Source: Crossiella sp. CA-258035 (lineage in GTDB: Bacteria > Actinomycetota > Actinomycetes > Mycobacteriales > Pseudonocardiaceae). From it: 64,000 nt of DNA. Below the pieces are notes generated by a model. The model had not been told where the DNA came from, searched no databases, and saw only the letters and a program-made list of their open reading frames with translations. Below are positions 42,005 through 50,619 of this stretch, piece by piece. The DNA lies in contig NZ_CP116413.1 in the NCBI RefSeq assembly GCF_030064675.1, forward strand, positions 5,612,001-5,676,000, written 5' to 3'. The stretch's first letter is position 1. Every line of letters starts with the position of its first letter. Made by a program: the position numbers and the translations under genes.

Positions 42005-42799
42005 TCAGTCGTGCAGCAGGCCGAGGTCCGGGGGCACCAGGGTGGTGTTCTCCATCAGTTCGCGGATCAGGTTGTGGTTGAGGGTGTTGCCGATGGGTTC
42101 GCCGACCTCCTCTCTGGTCAGGCCCGGCACGCCGCCGCGGCTCAGCCGGTTGCGGACATTGAGGACGAGGTGTTCGACCTTCTTCTGGGTCCAGTCCTCC
42201 TCGGGGCGGATCTCCTTGAGGTGCTCGGCGGCCTGCCGCCAGGACAGCGGGTTGGGGTACAGCTCGTGCAGGAGGTAGCGCTGACCGAGCACCACCAGCG
42301 CCAGTTTCTCGGCCGGGGTGAGCGCCCAGGTGTGCGGCGGGCTGGTCGAGGCCCCGTGCTGGATGTCTGGATCCTCGCCGTCCTGGGCGCGGACGTGGAC
42401 CTCCAGGAGGTGTTCGCGGCCGCTAGTGCCGCGGACGAACAGCGGGGTGTACCCGGCCGCCAGCGGGATCGGCTCGTCCTGGTTGCACAGCAGCCGGGCT
42501 CCCGGCAGTCGCAGCGGCAACCGCCCCAGGTTGCTGATCCACCACCGCTCGCCCCGGCGGGTGAGCGCACCCTGGTGGCGGCTGATCCGCCGGTCGTGCT
42601 CGCCGACGCAGACGTGCACGTCCGGGCGGTTGCGGCCGAACACGATCTGCCGCCCCTCCCGGGGCCCGACCGTGATCCCCCCGGTCACCGACAGCACGTG
42701 CAGGGTGCCGGGCACCTCGTTCGCGCGCACGCCCCAGGCCAGGCTGTGATGCCCGGCCGGAAGGGCCTGCCCGCCCGGCACCGCGAGCTGCTCGATCAT
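42005..42799 (-). CDS. FHA-domain protein with C-terminal helical domain
   Basis: 264 residues. The FHA phosphothreonine-binding domain is around residues 45-120: IVFGRNRPDVHV, ISRHQGAL and the conserved Asn in WISNLG. The C-terminal 100 residues are helical and contain PAEKLALVVLGQRYLLHE and WTQKKVEHLVLNVRNRL, resembling a winged helix. ATG 42799 is fixed by GGAGG 5 nt upstream. Such proteins link Ser/Thr kinases to transcription or secretion. No kinase gene is next to it; the neighbours are an ABC exporter and a dehydrogenase. Confidence 0.85.
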   Translation of the reverse strand: MIEQLAVPGGQALPAGHHSLAWGVRANEVPGTLHVLSVTGGITVGPREGRQIVFGRNRPDVHVCVGEHDRRISRHQGALTRRGERWWISNLGRLPLRLPGARLLCNQDEPIPLAAGYTPLFVRGTSGREHLLEVHVRAQDGEDPDIQHGASTSPPHTWALTPAEKLALVVLGQRYLLHELYPNPLSWRQAAEHLKEIRPEEDWTQKKVEHLVLNVRNRLSRGGVPGLTREEVGEPIGNTLNHNLIRELMENTTLVPPDLGLLHD

Positions 42800-42868
42800 G
42801 TCCGCCTCCTGCCAGGTGGTGTGATCGGAGCGTGGCACGCGATGCCGGGAGGGTTCCCGGGACGCGAC

Positions 42869-45301
42869 CTAGCTGGCCACCGCGGTCAGCAGGTCGATCC
42901 TTGCCGCGCGGCGGGCGGGCCAGATGGCGGCCAGCACGCCCGCGGTGACCAGGCCGGCCAGGGTCAGCGCCACCACGGGTAAGGGGACGGTGGCGTCGAG
43001 CAGGGACTGGCCGAGCATCGCGTGCTGCATCACCGCGCCGGAGCCGACGCCCAGCAGCACCCCGAGGACGGCGCCGAACAGGCAGATCACCACGCTCTCC
43101 CAGCGGATCGCGGCCCGGAGCAAGCTCTGGGTGGCGCCCACCGCGCGCAGCACGCCGAGCTCGCGGACCCTGGCCATGACCGCCAGCGCGAGGGTGTTGA
43201 CCACACCGAACAGGGAGATCAGCACGGCGAGGGCGAACATGGCGTACATGATCACGAATGCCAGGCGCTGGGTCTCCTGTCCCTCGGCGACCAGGCCGGC
43301 CTGGTCGGTGATGGTGACATCGGGCCGGTCGGCGAACTTGGCCTGCACCGCGGCGCGGGTGGCCGCCGGGTCCGGGCCGGTGGCGTAGATGGTGGTGATC
43401 TTGTCTTGCAGGGCGGGCGGGACCTGCGCCTGGTCGAAGTAGATGCTGGCCTGAAGCTCGGTGGCCTCGTAGACCCCGGCGACGGTGCTGGCCACCGTGA
43501 CGCCGTCGAAGGTCATGGTGAACCGCTCGCCCATGCGCAGGCCGAGCATGTCGGCCTGGTTGCGGGAGATCAGCGCGCCCCGGCGGAGGTCGGCCACGCC
43601 GTCGGTGACCGTGGGGGTGAGCACCGTGCCGAAGGCGGCCGGGTCGATCGCGGAGACCACCCGCCGGGTGCCGCCGCCCTCGTAGGCCAGCTCGGCCAGC
43701 GCCTCCCGCGCGGCCACCACCGTTGTCGCCGATGGCACTTTGTCCACTGTGGACAGATCGTTCCGGGTCAGATGGGATTGTCCTTTCAGGGCAGGGCGGA
43801 TCACCGTGGTGCTGGTGGGCACGGTGGCCCGCGTGGTGGAGGCGATCAGGGTGCCGAAGGTGGCGCTGAGCGTGGCGAAGGCGCACACCAGGGCGACCCC
43901 GATGGTGATCGCGGTGGCCGTGGCCGAGGTGCGCCGCGGATCGCCCGCGGCGTTGCGGATGGCCAGGCGCAGCGCCGGGCTGCCGAAGCGGCTCAGCGGG
44001 CGCAGCACCAACGCGGCCAGCGCCGGGGCGAGCAGCAGCACCCCCAGTGCGGCGACCACGGTGGCGCTAAGGCCGATGATGCGGGGCAGGGTGTCCGCGC
44101 TGGGATCGGCGGTGGCCAGGACGGCCACCAGCGCGGTGGCCAGCACCGCCAGCCCGGCCAGGGTGCGGGCCCGCCGGGTGGCCCTCGGCGGGGTCGGGTC
44201 GGTGCGCAGCGCGGCCATCGGGGACACCTTGGCGGCCCGTCGCGCCGGGCCGTAGGCGGCCAGCACGGTGGTGCCGACGGCGACCACGTAGCCGAGCAGG
44301 ATGGCCAGCGGGCTCACCGTGAACTCGATGTGCTCGCCGGGCCGGAGCACCCCGATGATCAGCGGCCCGACCGCGACGCCGGTCCCGGCGCCCAGGGTGC
44401 CACCGACCAGGCCGAGCAGGGTGGCCTCCAGCACCACCGTGCGCCGGACCTGGCTCCGCCGCGCGCCGACCGCGCGCAGCAGGGCCAGCTGGCGGGTGCG
44501 CTGGATGAGCAGCATGCCGAAGGTGTTGGCGATGACGAACATGCCGACCATCAGCGCCACGAAGGCGAACGGCAGCAGGGTGATCCGCAGGTCCATCAGG
44601 CCCTCGGCCCGGTCGGCGTCGACGGCCTCGGCCAGCTCCGCGCCGGTCTGCACCACCCGGCCGGGCCCGCCGGCCGCGGCCGGCGTGACGCCGGTCAGCT
44701 CGATGCGCCGAAAACCCTTGTCCAGCAGGCGTTCCGCCTCCGCCGGGGCGAGCGCGACCGCGGGCTGGTCGTCCTCGCCGAGGGTGCGGTAGTCGTACCG
44801 GCCGACCACCGTGACCGGCTCCCAGCGGCCACCGGCGAGCAGCACCCTGGTGCGGGCGCCGACGTCGACTCCGGCCAGGGCCGCCTCCACCCGGTTGACC
44901 GCGATCTCCCCCGCCGCGGCCGGTGGCCGCCCGGAGAGCAGGGTGAAGCGGCCGGTGCCGTCCCAGCCGGTGCCGGTGTGCCCCAGGGGTGTGCGGGTGC
45001 GGACGAGCTTGCCGTCGGGGCCGGGCAGTCCGGCCTGGCCGGTGCGCACGCCGGTGACGGTGGCGCCGGGCAGCGCGGCCAGCCGGGCCAGTTCCGCCTC
45101 CGGCAGCCGGGTGTCCGGCCGGTCGGCCCGCACGCTCAGGCCGACGCCGGTCCGCCCGCCCTGTCCGCTGATGGTGGTCGCGATCGAGTCGCTGACCACC
45201 CAGGCGCCCACCACCGCGGTGACGCCGAGGGTGATCGCGACCAGGGTCATCGCCACACGGCCCTTGTGCGCCAGCAGGTCGCGCAGCATGGTCCGCCACA
45301 T
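42869..45301 (-). CDS. FtsX/MacB-type ABC transporter permease
   Basis: 810 residues. Two FtsX domains are separated by large extracytoplasmic parts: helix 1 KGRVAMTLVAITLGVTAVVGAWVVS, a first domain ending near RTRQLALLRAVGARRSQVRRTVV, and a second with RVRELGVLRAVGATQSLLRAAI, each followed by three membrane helices. This matches a single-chain export or lipoprotein-release permease working as a mechanotransmission partner of the ATPase. ATG 45301 overlaps the ATPase stop by 1 nt. One copy of the recurrent palindrome lies inside (43741-43755). Confidence 0.9.
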   Translation of the reverse strand: MWRTMLRDLLAHKGRVAMTLVAITLGVTAVVGAWVVSDSIATTISGQGGRTGVGLSVRADRPDTRLPEAELARLAALPGATVTGVRTGQAGLPGPDGKLVRTRTPLGHTGTGWDGTGRFTLLSGRPPAAAGEIAVNRVEAALAGVDVGARTRVLLAGGRWEPVTVVGRYDYRTLGEDDQPAVALAPAEAERLLDKGFRRIELTGVTPAAAGGPGRVVQTGAELAEAVDADRAEGLMDLRITLLPFAFVALMVGMFVIANTFGMLLIQRTRQLALLRAVGARRSQVRRTVVLEATLLGLVGGTLGAGTGVAVGPLIIGVLRPGEHIEFTVSPLAILLGYVVAVGTTVLAAYGPARRAAKVSPMAALRTDPTPPRATRRARTLAGLAVLATALVAVLATADPSADTLPRIIGLSATVVAALGVLLLAPALAALVLRPLSRFGSPALRLAIRNAAGDPRRTSATATAITIGVALVCAFATLSATFGTLIASTTRATVPTSTTVIRPALKGQSHLTRNDLSTVDKVPSATTVVAAREALAELAYEGGGTRRVVSAIDPAAFGTVLTPTVTDGVADLRRGALISRNQADMLGLRMGERFTMTFDGVTVASTVAGVYEATELQASIYFDQAQVPPALQDKITTIYATGPDPAATRAAVQAKFADRPDVTITDQAGLVAEGQETQRLAFVIMYAMFALAVLISLFGVVNTLALAVMARVRELGVLRAVGATQSLLRAAIRWESVVICLFGAVLGVLLGVGSGAVMQHAMLGQSLLDATVPLPVVALTLAGLVTAGVLAAIWPARRAARIDLLTAVAS
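43741..43755. repeat. Copy of recurrent palindrome TGTCCAC-N-GTGGACA
   Basis: Exact TGTCCACTGTGGACA, identical to the site at 13023-13037 although the host gene is on the other strand. Confidence 0.7.
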
Positions 45302-46035
45302 CAGGCGGTCACCCCTTCCAGTGATTTCATTCGGTCCAGCACACGCTCCGCGGTCGGCTCGTGCAGTTCGCCGACCAGCCGTCCGTCGGCCAGGAACAGC
45401 ACCCGATCGGCGTAGGCGGCCGCGGCCGGGTCGTGGGTCACCATCACCACGGTGCGGCCGAGCTCGTCCACCCCGCGGCGCAGGAAGCCGAGCAGTTCGG
45501 CCGAGCTGGCCGAGTCCAGCGCGCCGGTGGGCTCGTCGGCGAAGACCACGTCCGGGTTGGTCACCAGGGCGCGGGCGCAGGCCACCCGCTGCTGCTGGCC
45601 GCCGGAGAGCTGGTGCGGGCGGTGGTTCAGCCGGTCGGCCAGGCCCATCGCGCCGACCACGGTCGAGACCACCCCGGGCTTGGGCCTGGTGCCGGCCAGC
45701 GCGAACGGCAGGGTGATGTTCTCCAGCGCGGTCAGCGTGGGTAACAGGTTGTAGGCCTGGAAGACGAAGCCGATCCGGTCGCGGCGGAGCACGGTCAGCT
45801 CGTCGTCGGAGAGCTCGGTCAGCTCGGTCTCGCCGACCCACACCCGGCCGTCACTCGGCCGGTCGAGCCCGGCCACGCAGTGCATGAGGGTGGACTTGCC
45901 GGAGCCGGAGGGCCCCATGATCGCGGTGAACCGGCCGCGGTGCAGGTCCACGTCGACGCCGGCGAGCGCCCGCACGCCTGCCCCGTAGGTCTTGGTCAGC
46001 CCTCTGGCTCGCACCGCGGAGGTGGGTTGTGTCAT
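45301..46035 (-). CDS. MacB-type ABC transporter ATP-binding protein
   Basis: 244 residues with every ABC motif: Walker A GPSGSGKS, Q-loop FVFQAYNLLP, signature LSGGQQQRVACARAL, Walker B VVFADEPTGALD and H-loop VTHD. It pairs with the FtsX permease. ATG 46035 is the homology start. The operon is divergent from the sensor-kinase gene with 166 bp between, a frequent arrangement in which the two-component system controls an antibiotic or peptide exporter; here this is inferred. Confidence 0.94.
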   Translation of the reverse strand: MTQPTSAVRARGLTKTYGAGVRALAGVDVDLHRGRFTAIMGPSGSGKSTLMHCVAGLDRPSDGRVWVGETELTELSDDELTVLRRDRIGFVFQAYNLLPTLTALENITLPFALAGTRPKPGVVSTVVGAMGLADRLNHRPHQLSGGQQQRVACARALVTNPDVVFADEPTGALDSASSAELLGFLRRGVDELGRTVVMVTHDPAAAAYADRVLFLADGRLVGELHEPTAERVLDRMKSLEGVTA

Positions 46036-46201
46036 GCCCAGAACGGTCCCGGAAACGGCGGCCGCTGCCATCGGAGCACGGCCTGGTCTTTGGCGTCGTA
46101 CCGTGGTCTGGCCGGGAGCCGCCGAGGCGGTGCCCGTCATACCGTGGTCGGACAGACCTCGGGCTGATCCCAAGCCACCAGCCCTGTGGCAGTGTGAGGG
46201 A

Positions 46202-47320
46202 ATGGCCAGTGTGGACAGTGGTGCTCAGCGCGCCTACCTCGTGGGGCTGGACCTCGTCGTGGGCGCGACGATCACCGTGGTCACCGCCGCACTGACGATG
46301 AGCTCCGGCGTGGTCGTGCCGTACACCGGCCCGGAGTGGCTGGCTTGGCTGATCGCGCTCGGGGTGGGCGTGCCGGTCATCGTGCGCCGCCGCTGGCCGT
46401 TGGGCTCGCTGCTGGTGCTTCTGCCCTTCACGGCCGCGGCCGCGCTGCTGCAGATCGGGCAGCTGGCCGTGGTGTCCGTCGCGCTGGTGCTGTACCTGGT
46501 CGCGCTGGTCGAGCCCCGCCGCCTCTCGATGTCGCTGATGGGCCTGTGCATGGTCGTCACGGTCATACCGGCGCTGTTCAGCTCGGTCCTGTGGATCATG
46601 CTCACGGTGTTGCTGACCATCGGTCCGTGGACGATGGGCCGGTTCGCCCAGTTCCGCCAGCGGGACGAGGCAGTGCTGGCCGAGCAGCGCGAACAGCGGG
46701 TGGTGCTGGCCGAACGATTACGGATCGCCCGCGACCTGCACGACATCGTCGCGCACAGCATGAGCCTGATCGCGGTCAAGGCGGGCGTGGCCAACCACGT
46801 CGCCGACACCCAGCCGGAGGAGACCAAGGCCGCCCTGGCGGTGATCGAGGCGACCAGCCGGGACGCGCTGGCAGACCTGCGGCGCATGCTGGGCGTGTTG
46901 CGCTCCGCGGACGGCTCGGACGTGGAACTGCGTCCCGTGCAAGGACTTGCCGAGTTACCCGGGCTGGCGCAGCTGGCCGAGTCGGCCGGGGTGACGGTAC
47001 AGCTGGACGTGGCCGAACTGGAGTTGCCGGAGGGGGTGCAGCAGGCGGTGTACCGGATCGTGCAAGAGGCGCTGACCAATGTGGTGCTGCACTCCGGGGC
47101 CGGGAACTGCCAGGTGCGGCTGCGCGAGGACGGCGCCGAGGTCGTGGTGGAGGTGACCGATCCGGGGGGTCGGCGGTCGGTTACCGGGGGCGGGGGCGGG
47201 CACGGGTTGGTCGGGATGCGGGAGCGGGTCGCGGCTTACGGCGGCACGCTGAGCACGGGGCGGCTGGCCGGTGGCGGGTTCGGGGTGTGCGCGCGGCTGC
47301 CGATCGGTGGGGCGGGGTGA
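46202..47320 (+). CDS. NarL-family sensor histidine kinase
   Basis: 372 residues. About five hydrophobic segments in the first 145 residues form the input domain, then a HisKA_3 dimerisation region with the phospho-acceptor His in IARDLHDIVAHSM and a HATPase with EALTNVVLHS and GGGGGHGLVGMRERV. ATG 46202 has GAGGGA upstream. Two in-frame TTA codons (46718, 46955) are present. A G-quadruplex-type run (47186-47206) encodes the ATP-lid glycines. The stop overlaps GTG 47317, the start of a long open frame through the following repeat DNA. Confidence 0.92.
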   Translation: MASVDSGAQRAYLVGLDLVVGATITVVTAALTMSSGVVVPYTGPEWLAWLIALGVGVPVIVRRRWPLGSLLVLLPFTAAAALLQIGQLAVVSVALVLYLVALVEPRRLSMSLMGLCMVVTVIPALFSSVLWIMLTVLLTIGPWTMGRFAQFRQRDEAVLAEQREQRVVLAERLRIARDLHDIVAHSMSLIAVKAGVANHVADTQPEETKAALAVIEATSRDALADLRRMLGVLRSADGSDVELRPVQGLAELPGLAQLAESAGVTVQLDVAELELPEGVQQAVYRIVQEALTNVVLHSGAGNCQVRLREDGAEVVVEVTDPGGRRSVTGGGGGHGLVGMRERVAAYGGTLSTGRLAGGGFGVCARLPIGGAG

Positions 47321-47330
47321 GTGCGGTGGC
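47306..47330 (+). repeat. Left copy of direct repeat flanking the inserted DNA
   Basis: This 25 bp stretch at the kinase stop codon (containing GGTGAG and CGGTGGC) is nearly repeated at 48170-48194, where the regulator gene starts. The copies differ by small indels. They suggest that the DNA between them arose by duplication or expansion at the original kinase-regulator junction. Confidence 0.6.
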
Positions 47331-48186
47331 TGGCTGGGCTGGGCTGCGAGGTCGGGTGGCGCTCGGCGGAGGTGAGGGCGGGCGCGGTGTTGGGGCGGGT
47401 CCAGTGATGGGGGTCGGTCCGGTGATGGGGCTGGGCTTGACGTTCAGGGGACGCGGCGTTGGAGGTGGGCGCGACGTTGTGATCGAGCGCGACGTTGGGC
47501 GCGGGCGCGGCGTTGAGAACGGGCGCGACGTCGGGAGCGGGCGCGACGTTGACAGAGGGCGCGACGTCGCGAGCGAGCCCGACGTTGAGAACGGGCGCGA
47601 CGTTGGCAGCGGCTTCGGTGATGGGGCGGGGCTTGGTGTTCGGGGCGCGCGCGACGGTGGAGGCACGCTCGATGCTAGGGGCAGGCTCGCTGACGGGGCT
47701 GGGCATGGCGGCGGGGCGAGACTCGACGATCGAGGCGCGCCCGCCGACGGACGTGCGCCCTCCGACGGAGGCGGGCTGGCCGACGGGGCCAGCCTCCGCG
47801 ACGAGTCAGGACTCGGCGATGGGGCGGCCTTGGTGACGGTGGCGGGACTCGGCGATGAGGATGCGCACAGCGATGGCGGCGCGCGCGAGGTTGGGGCGGG
47901 CTCACGACGGGGGCGGACGCGCGATGGGAGCGGGTTCGGCGATGGGACTCGGCTCGGCCACGAGGATGGGCATGGCGCTGGGGGCGGGTGTGGTGTTGGG
48001 AGGGCGCGCGAGGATCGCGGCTGGAGTGGTGATGGGGGCTGGCGTCAGGGGGGCCGGTGGATGTGGGTTGCTGGTGGCGCTGAGGGTCGGTGGCCGGGTC
48101 GCGAAACGGGGGCGCGGGTCGGCGCGGTACTGGGTGCGAGCGTCTGGGGTGTGGTCTGCTCTGCGCGCCGGTGGGGCTGGGGGTGA
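47317..48186 (+). CDS. Possible Gly/Arg/Asp-rich repeat protein between kinase and regulator
   Basis: A 289-codon open frame starts at GTG 47317, overlapping the kinase stop as GTGA, and ends 3 nt before the regulator start, so the spacing imitates a coupled operon gene. The product is Gly-, Arg- and Asp-rich with GRDV-type hexads, no hydrophobic core, signal or known domain. The sequence is so poor in A and T that other frames stay open too, on both strands (Pro/Ala-rich on the minus strand), so coding is not established. It may be only a by-product of repeat expansion. Confidence 0.25.
   Translation: MSAVAGWAGLRGRVALGGGEGGRGVGAGPVMGVGPVMGLGLTFRGRGVGGGRDVVIERDVGRGRGVENGRDVGSGRDVDRGRDVASEPDVENGRDVGSGFGDGAGLGVRGARDGGGTLDARGRLADGAGHGGGARLDDRGAPADGRAPSDGGGLADGASLRDESGLGDGAALVTVAGLGDEDAHSDGGAREVGAGSRRGRTRDGSGFGDGTRLGHEDGHGAGGGCGVGRAREDRGWSGDGGWRQGGRWMWVAGGAEGRWPGRETGARVGAVLGASVWGVVCSARRWGWG
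47467..47610 (+). repeat. 18-bp tandem repeat array, eight units
   Basis: Eight consecutive units of consensus GGGCGCGACGTTGAGAAC (47467, 47485, 47503, 47521, 47539, 47557, 47575, 47593) differing at a few positions, mostly in the last six bases; a ninth unit at 47611 is degenerate. Because 18 is a multiple of three, the array reads as a hexapeptide repeat in every frame (GRDV-like on plus, NVAPAP-like on minus). Confidence 0.93.
47611..48169 (+). repeat. Degenerate G-rich low-complexity DNA
   Basis: 560 bp of strongly G-over-C-skewed plus strand made of decayed short repeats such as GGCGATGGGGC, GACGGGGCTGG and GCGCGCGAGG, continuing the array. It resembles neither neighbouring gene and has no homologous protein I can recognise. 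Confidence 0.7.
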
Positions 48187-48194
48187 GCGGTGGC
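48170..48194 (+). repeat. Right copy of direct repeat flanking the inserted DNA
   Basis: Partner of 47306-47330. It contains a stop (TGA 48184) followed by GCG and the regulator GTG at 48190. Confidence 0.6.
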
Positions 48195-48846
48195 GGTTCG
48201 GGTGTTGATCGCGGATGACCAAACGTTGGTGCGCGGTAGTTTCGCTTTACTGGTTGGGTCTGCGCCTGGGTTGACCGTGGTGGGTGAGGCTGCTGATGGG
48301 GTGGCGGCGGTCGAGTTGGCTCGCCGGGAGAAGCCTGATGTGGTGCTGATGGACGTTCGGATGCCGGAGATGGACGGCATTGAGGCGACCAGGGTGTTGT
48401 GTTCGGGGGTGGAGGGGCCGAGGGTGTTGATACTGACCACCTTTGACCTGGACTCCTACGTCTATGCCGCGTTGCGGGCTGGGGCCAGCGGGTTTCTGCT
48501 CAAGGACACGCCGCCTGCCGAGTTGTTGCAGGCGATCATGGTGGTGGCTGAGGGGCAGGCGTTGTTGTCGCCGAGTGTGACGCGGCGGTTGATCGCGGAG
48601 TTCGCGCGGCGGCCTGAGCCCGCGCAGTCACCGGCTCGGGAGCTGGATGGGCTGACCGAGCGGGAACGTGAGGTGCTGGTGCTGGTCGCGCGGGGACTGT
48701 CCAATGTGGAGTTGAGCCAGAGCTTGCGGTTGAGTGTGGCCACGGTGAAGACGCACATCGGGCGGTTGCTGAGCAAGCTGCATGCCAGGGACCGGGCGCA
48801 GTTGGTGATCGTGGCGTATGAGACCGGGCTGGTCAGTCCGCGGTGA
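48190..48846 (+). CDS. NarL-family response regulator
   Basis: 218 residues: receiver domain with DD (IADDQTLVRG), phospho-acceptor Asp in VLMDVRMPEMDG, Thr in ILTTFD and Lys in LLKDT, then a LuxR helix-turn-helix (LTEREREVLVLVARGLSNVELSQSLRLSVATVKTHIGRLL). It is the partner of the kinase at 46202. Codon use differs from most neighbours: third positions are mainly G or T (many TTG, GGT, GCT), and codon 20 is TTA (48247-48249). The last 14 bp overlap the convergent SGNH gene. Confidence 0.92.
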   Translation: MAVRVLIADDQTLVRGSFALLVGSAPGLTVVGEAADGVAAVELARREKPDVVLMDVRMPEMDGIEATRVLCSGVEGPRVLILTTFDLDSYVYAALRAGASGFLLKDTPPAELLQAIMVVAEGQALLSPSVTRRLIAEFARRPEPAQSPARELDGLTEREREVLVLVARGLSNVELSQSLRLSVATVKTHIGRLLSKLHARDRAQLVIVAYETGLVSPR

Positions 48847-50074
48847 GCGGGAGGGGGATGGAGTTGGCCATGGCGGCGTGGCCGGCCTGGTTGGCGTGGA
48901 TGCCGTCGCCGCTGTCGTAGTCGGCGCGGATGGTGTTGGGGTTGGCTGGGTCGCGGAGGACCTGGTCGAAGTCCAGGACGCTGTCGCAGGCTCCTGCGCA
49001 GTTGCCGCCGGTGCGGACGAAGGCGTTGATCTCGGCGCGGTCCTGGTTCTGCTGGGCCGTATAGCTGGGGCGCGGGGTGATCGGCACGGCGTGGATCTTG
49101 ATGCCGGCGGCGCGCAGGCGGGTGAAGACCGCGCGGTAGCTGTCCAGGATGGCTGGGGCTCGGCAGCCGAAGGCCAGGTCGTTGGTGCCGTAGTAGTAGA
49201 TCACCGCGGTGACTCCGTGCAGGGACAACACATCGCGGTCCAGCCGGGCCAGGCCGTGCAGGGGCGCGACCGGGGGTGGGGTGAGCGGGCAGGTGGCGGC
49301 GCTGGTGGTGCCGCCGATGCCGGCGTTGGCCACGGCGAAGCGTTGTGGGGTGGGGAGTTCGTTGGCGCGGCGGCCCAGGTCGTCGGTCCAGCGGCGGTCG
49401 ACGGCGGTGCAGCCGGGGCCGCAGGTGGTGCTGCCGTGGCCGTCGACGACCGAGCTGCCGTAGGCGACCACGGTGCCGCTGGCCTGAGTTGTGCGCACGT
49501 CCACGGCGCTGACCAGGAAGGTCGAACCGGTCTTGAGGGGGTACGGGGCCGGGTCGTGCACGCGGTCGCCGGAACCGGCTGGGGTGAGGTAGTTCTCGCG
49601 CAGGGCGGCCTGGTGGGCGCTGGGGCGGGACTGGCCGCGCAGGTACAGGCTGATCGCGATGTCGTCCTGGGCGCGGGTGGGCAGCGGGACGGGGTCGCTC
49701 CAGACTTCGCCGCCGATGGGCACGGTGACGGTGGGGCGGCCGTGGAAGCGGATGGGGCGGGAGGTGCCCGGGACGACCGCGCCCTGGCCCGCGCTACGAC
49801 CGGCCGCGGCGGCGTCGATGGTGAGCGGGGCGGTGCCGTACTCGTTCTGCAGGCGGATGCGCAGGGACGGGCCGCCCTGGCTGAGGTGGGTGATCATGCG
49901 GATGGACTGGTTGTCCAGCGTCTGCGGGGTCAGGGTCTGCTGGGACTGGGCCCAGGAGGTGAGCCAGCGGCCGCTGGAAGGTTCCGCGAGGGCGGTGGCC
50001 GGGGCGGCGAGCAGGCAGGCCGTGGTGATCAGGCAGGCGGCGGTGGCCAGGGCGCGGGTGCGGTGGCCGCGCAT
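48833..50074 (-). CDS. Secreted SGNH/GDSL hydrolase
   Basis: 413 residues. A signal peptide (RALATAACLITTACLLAAPATALA) precedes a beta-sandwich-like N-terminal part (SGRWLTSWAQSQQ) and an SGNH domain with block I VAYGSSVVDG, the Gly/Asn block ANAGIGG, YYGTNDLAFG (block III) and DGIHANQAGH carrying the Asp-His pair. This is the layout of secreted actinomycete esterases/lipases. Block I has GSS rather than GDS, still with the Ser. ATG 50074 overlaps the DUF4334 stop (ATGA), forming a two-gene operon. Confidence 0.9.
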   Translation of the reverse strand: MRGHRTRALATAACLITTACLLAAPATALAEPSSGRWLTSWAQSQQTLTPQTLDNQSIRMITHLSQGGPSLRIRLQNEYGTAPLTIDAAAAGRSAGQGAVVPGTSRPIRFHGRPTVTVPIGGEVWSDPVPLPTRAQDDIAISLYLRGQSRPSAHQAALRENYLTPAGSGDRVHDPAPYPLKTGSTFLVSAVDVRTTQASGTVVAYGSSVVDGHGSTTCGPGCTAVDRRWTDDLGRRANELPTPQRFAVANAGIGGTTSAATCPLTPPPVAPLHGLARLDRDVLSLHGVTAVIYYYGTNDLAFGCRAPAILDSYRAVFTRLRAAGIKIHAVPITPRPSYTAQQNQDRAEINAFVRTGGNCAGACDSVLDFDQVLRDPANPNTIRADYDSGDGIHANQAGHAAMANSIPLPLTAD

Positions 50075-50544
50075 CAGGCGCGTTCCAGGAAGAAGTAGAA
50101 GTGCGCGCCAGTGGGCTGGGTGTGCTTGCCGTTCATGATGCCCAGCAGGGTGCGCTCGTCCACCCGCTTGAAGTGGTCGAAGATGGGCTGGCCGTCGTAG
50201 ACCATGGTGGCGGTGACCTCGCCGCGGAACTCGATGTTCCACAGGCTGGCCTCGCCCTGGCCCGCTTCGACGTTGGAGTACAGCTCGCCGTGCTCGTCCC
50301 GGCAGAGCAGGGGCTTGGCGTCGGTCAGGGAGCAGAACTCCTTGCCGTACCAGCGGGCGGCGGCGAGCTGACCGTTGAGCGGGTGGCCGGTGCTGAACTC
50401 ATCGCCCTGCCAGCGGCCCAGGATCTCCTCGGCGGGCACCGGCGGGAGCTGGGCCCAGAGCTCGTCCAGCTCCGCGGGGGTGACCTGGTGCTTGCGCTCG
50501 CGAAGCTCCTGGAACCTGGCCCGTGCCTGCTCGACGTCCGTCAT
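50074..50544 (-). CDS. GXWXG/DUF4334 family protein
   Basis: 156 residues matching the GXWXG plus DUF4334 architecture: EILGRWQGDEFSTGHPLNGQ, AARWYGKEFCSLTDAKPLLC, and a C-terminal beta-rich part GEVTATMVYDGQPIFDHFKRVDERTLLGIMNGK. Function unknown; the family is common in actinobacteria. ATG 50544 is chosen because GGAAAGG precedes it. It is the first gene of the operon with the secreted SGNH hydrolase and is divergent from a LuxR-type regulator. Confidence 0.87.
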   Translation of the reverse strand: MTDVEQARARFQELRERKHQVTPAELDELWAQLPPVPAEEILGRWQGDEFSTGHPLNGQLAAARWYGKEFCSLTDAKPLLCRDEHGELYSNVEAGQGEASLWNIEFRGEVTATMVYDGQPIFDHFKRVDERTLLGIMNGKHTQPTGAHFYFFLERA

Positions 50545-50619
50545 GACGACCTTTCCACTGGTGGGTCCCTGGCCCTGCCATTCGACCACTTCGGCGTCCC
50601 GGTGTGAATATCATGCGGA

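Noticed and set aside
47467-47610. Tandem array considered as a CRISPR
   Set aside because: Units are contiguous with no unique spacers and no cas genes are in the window.
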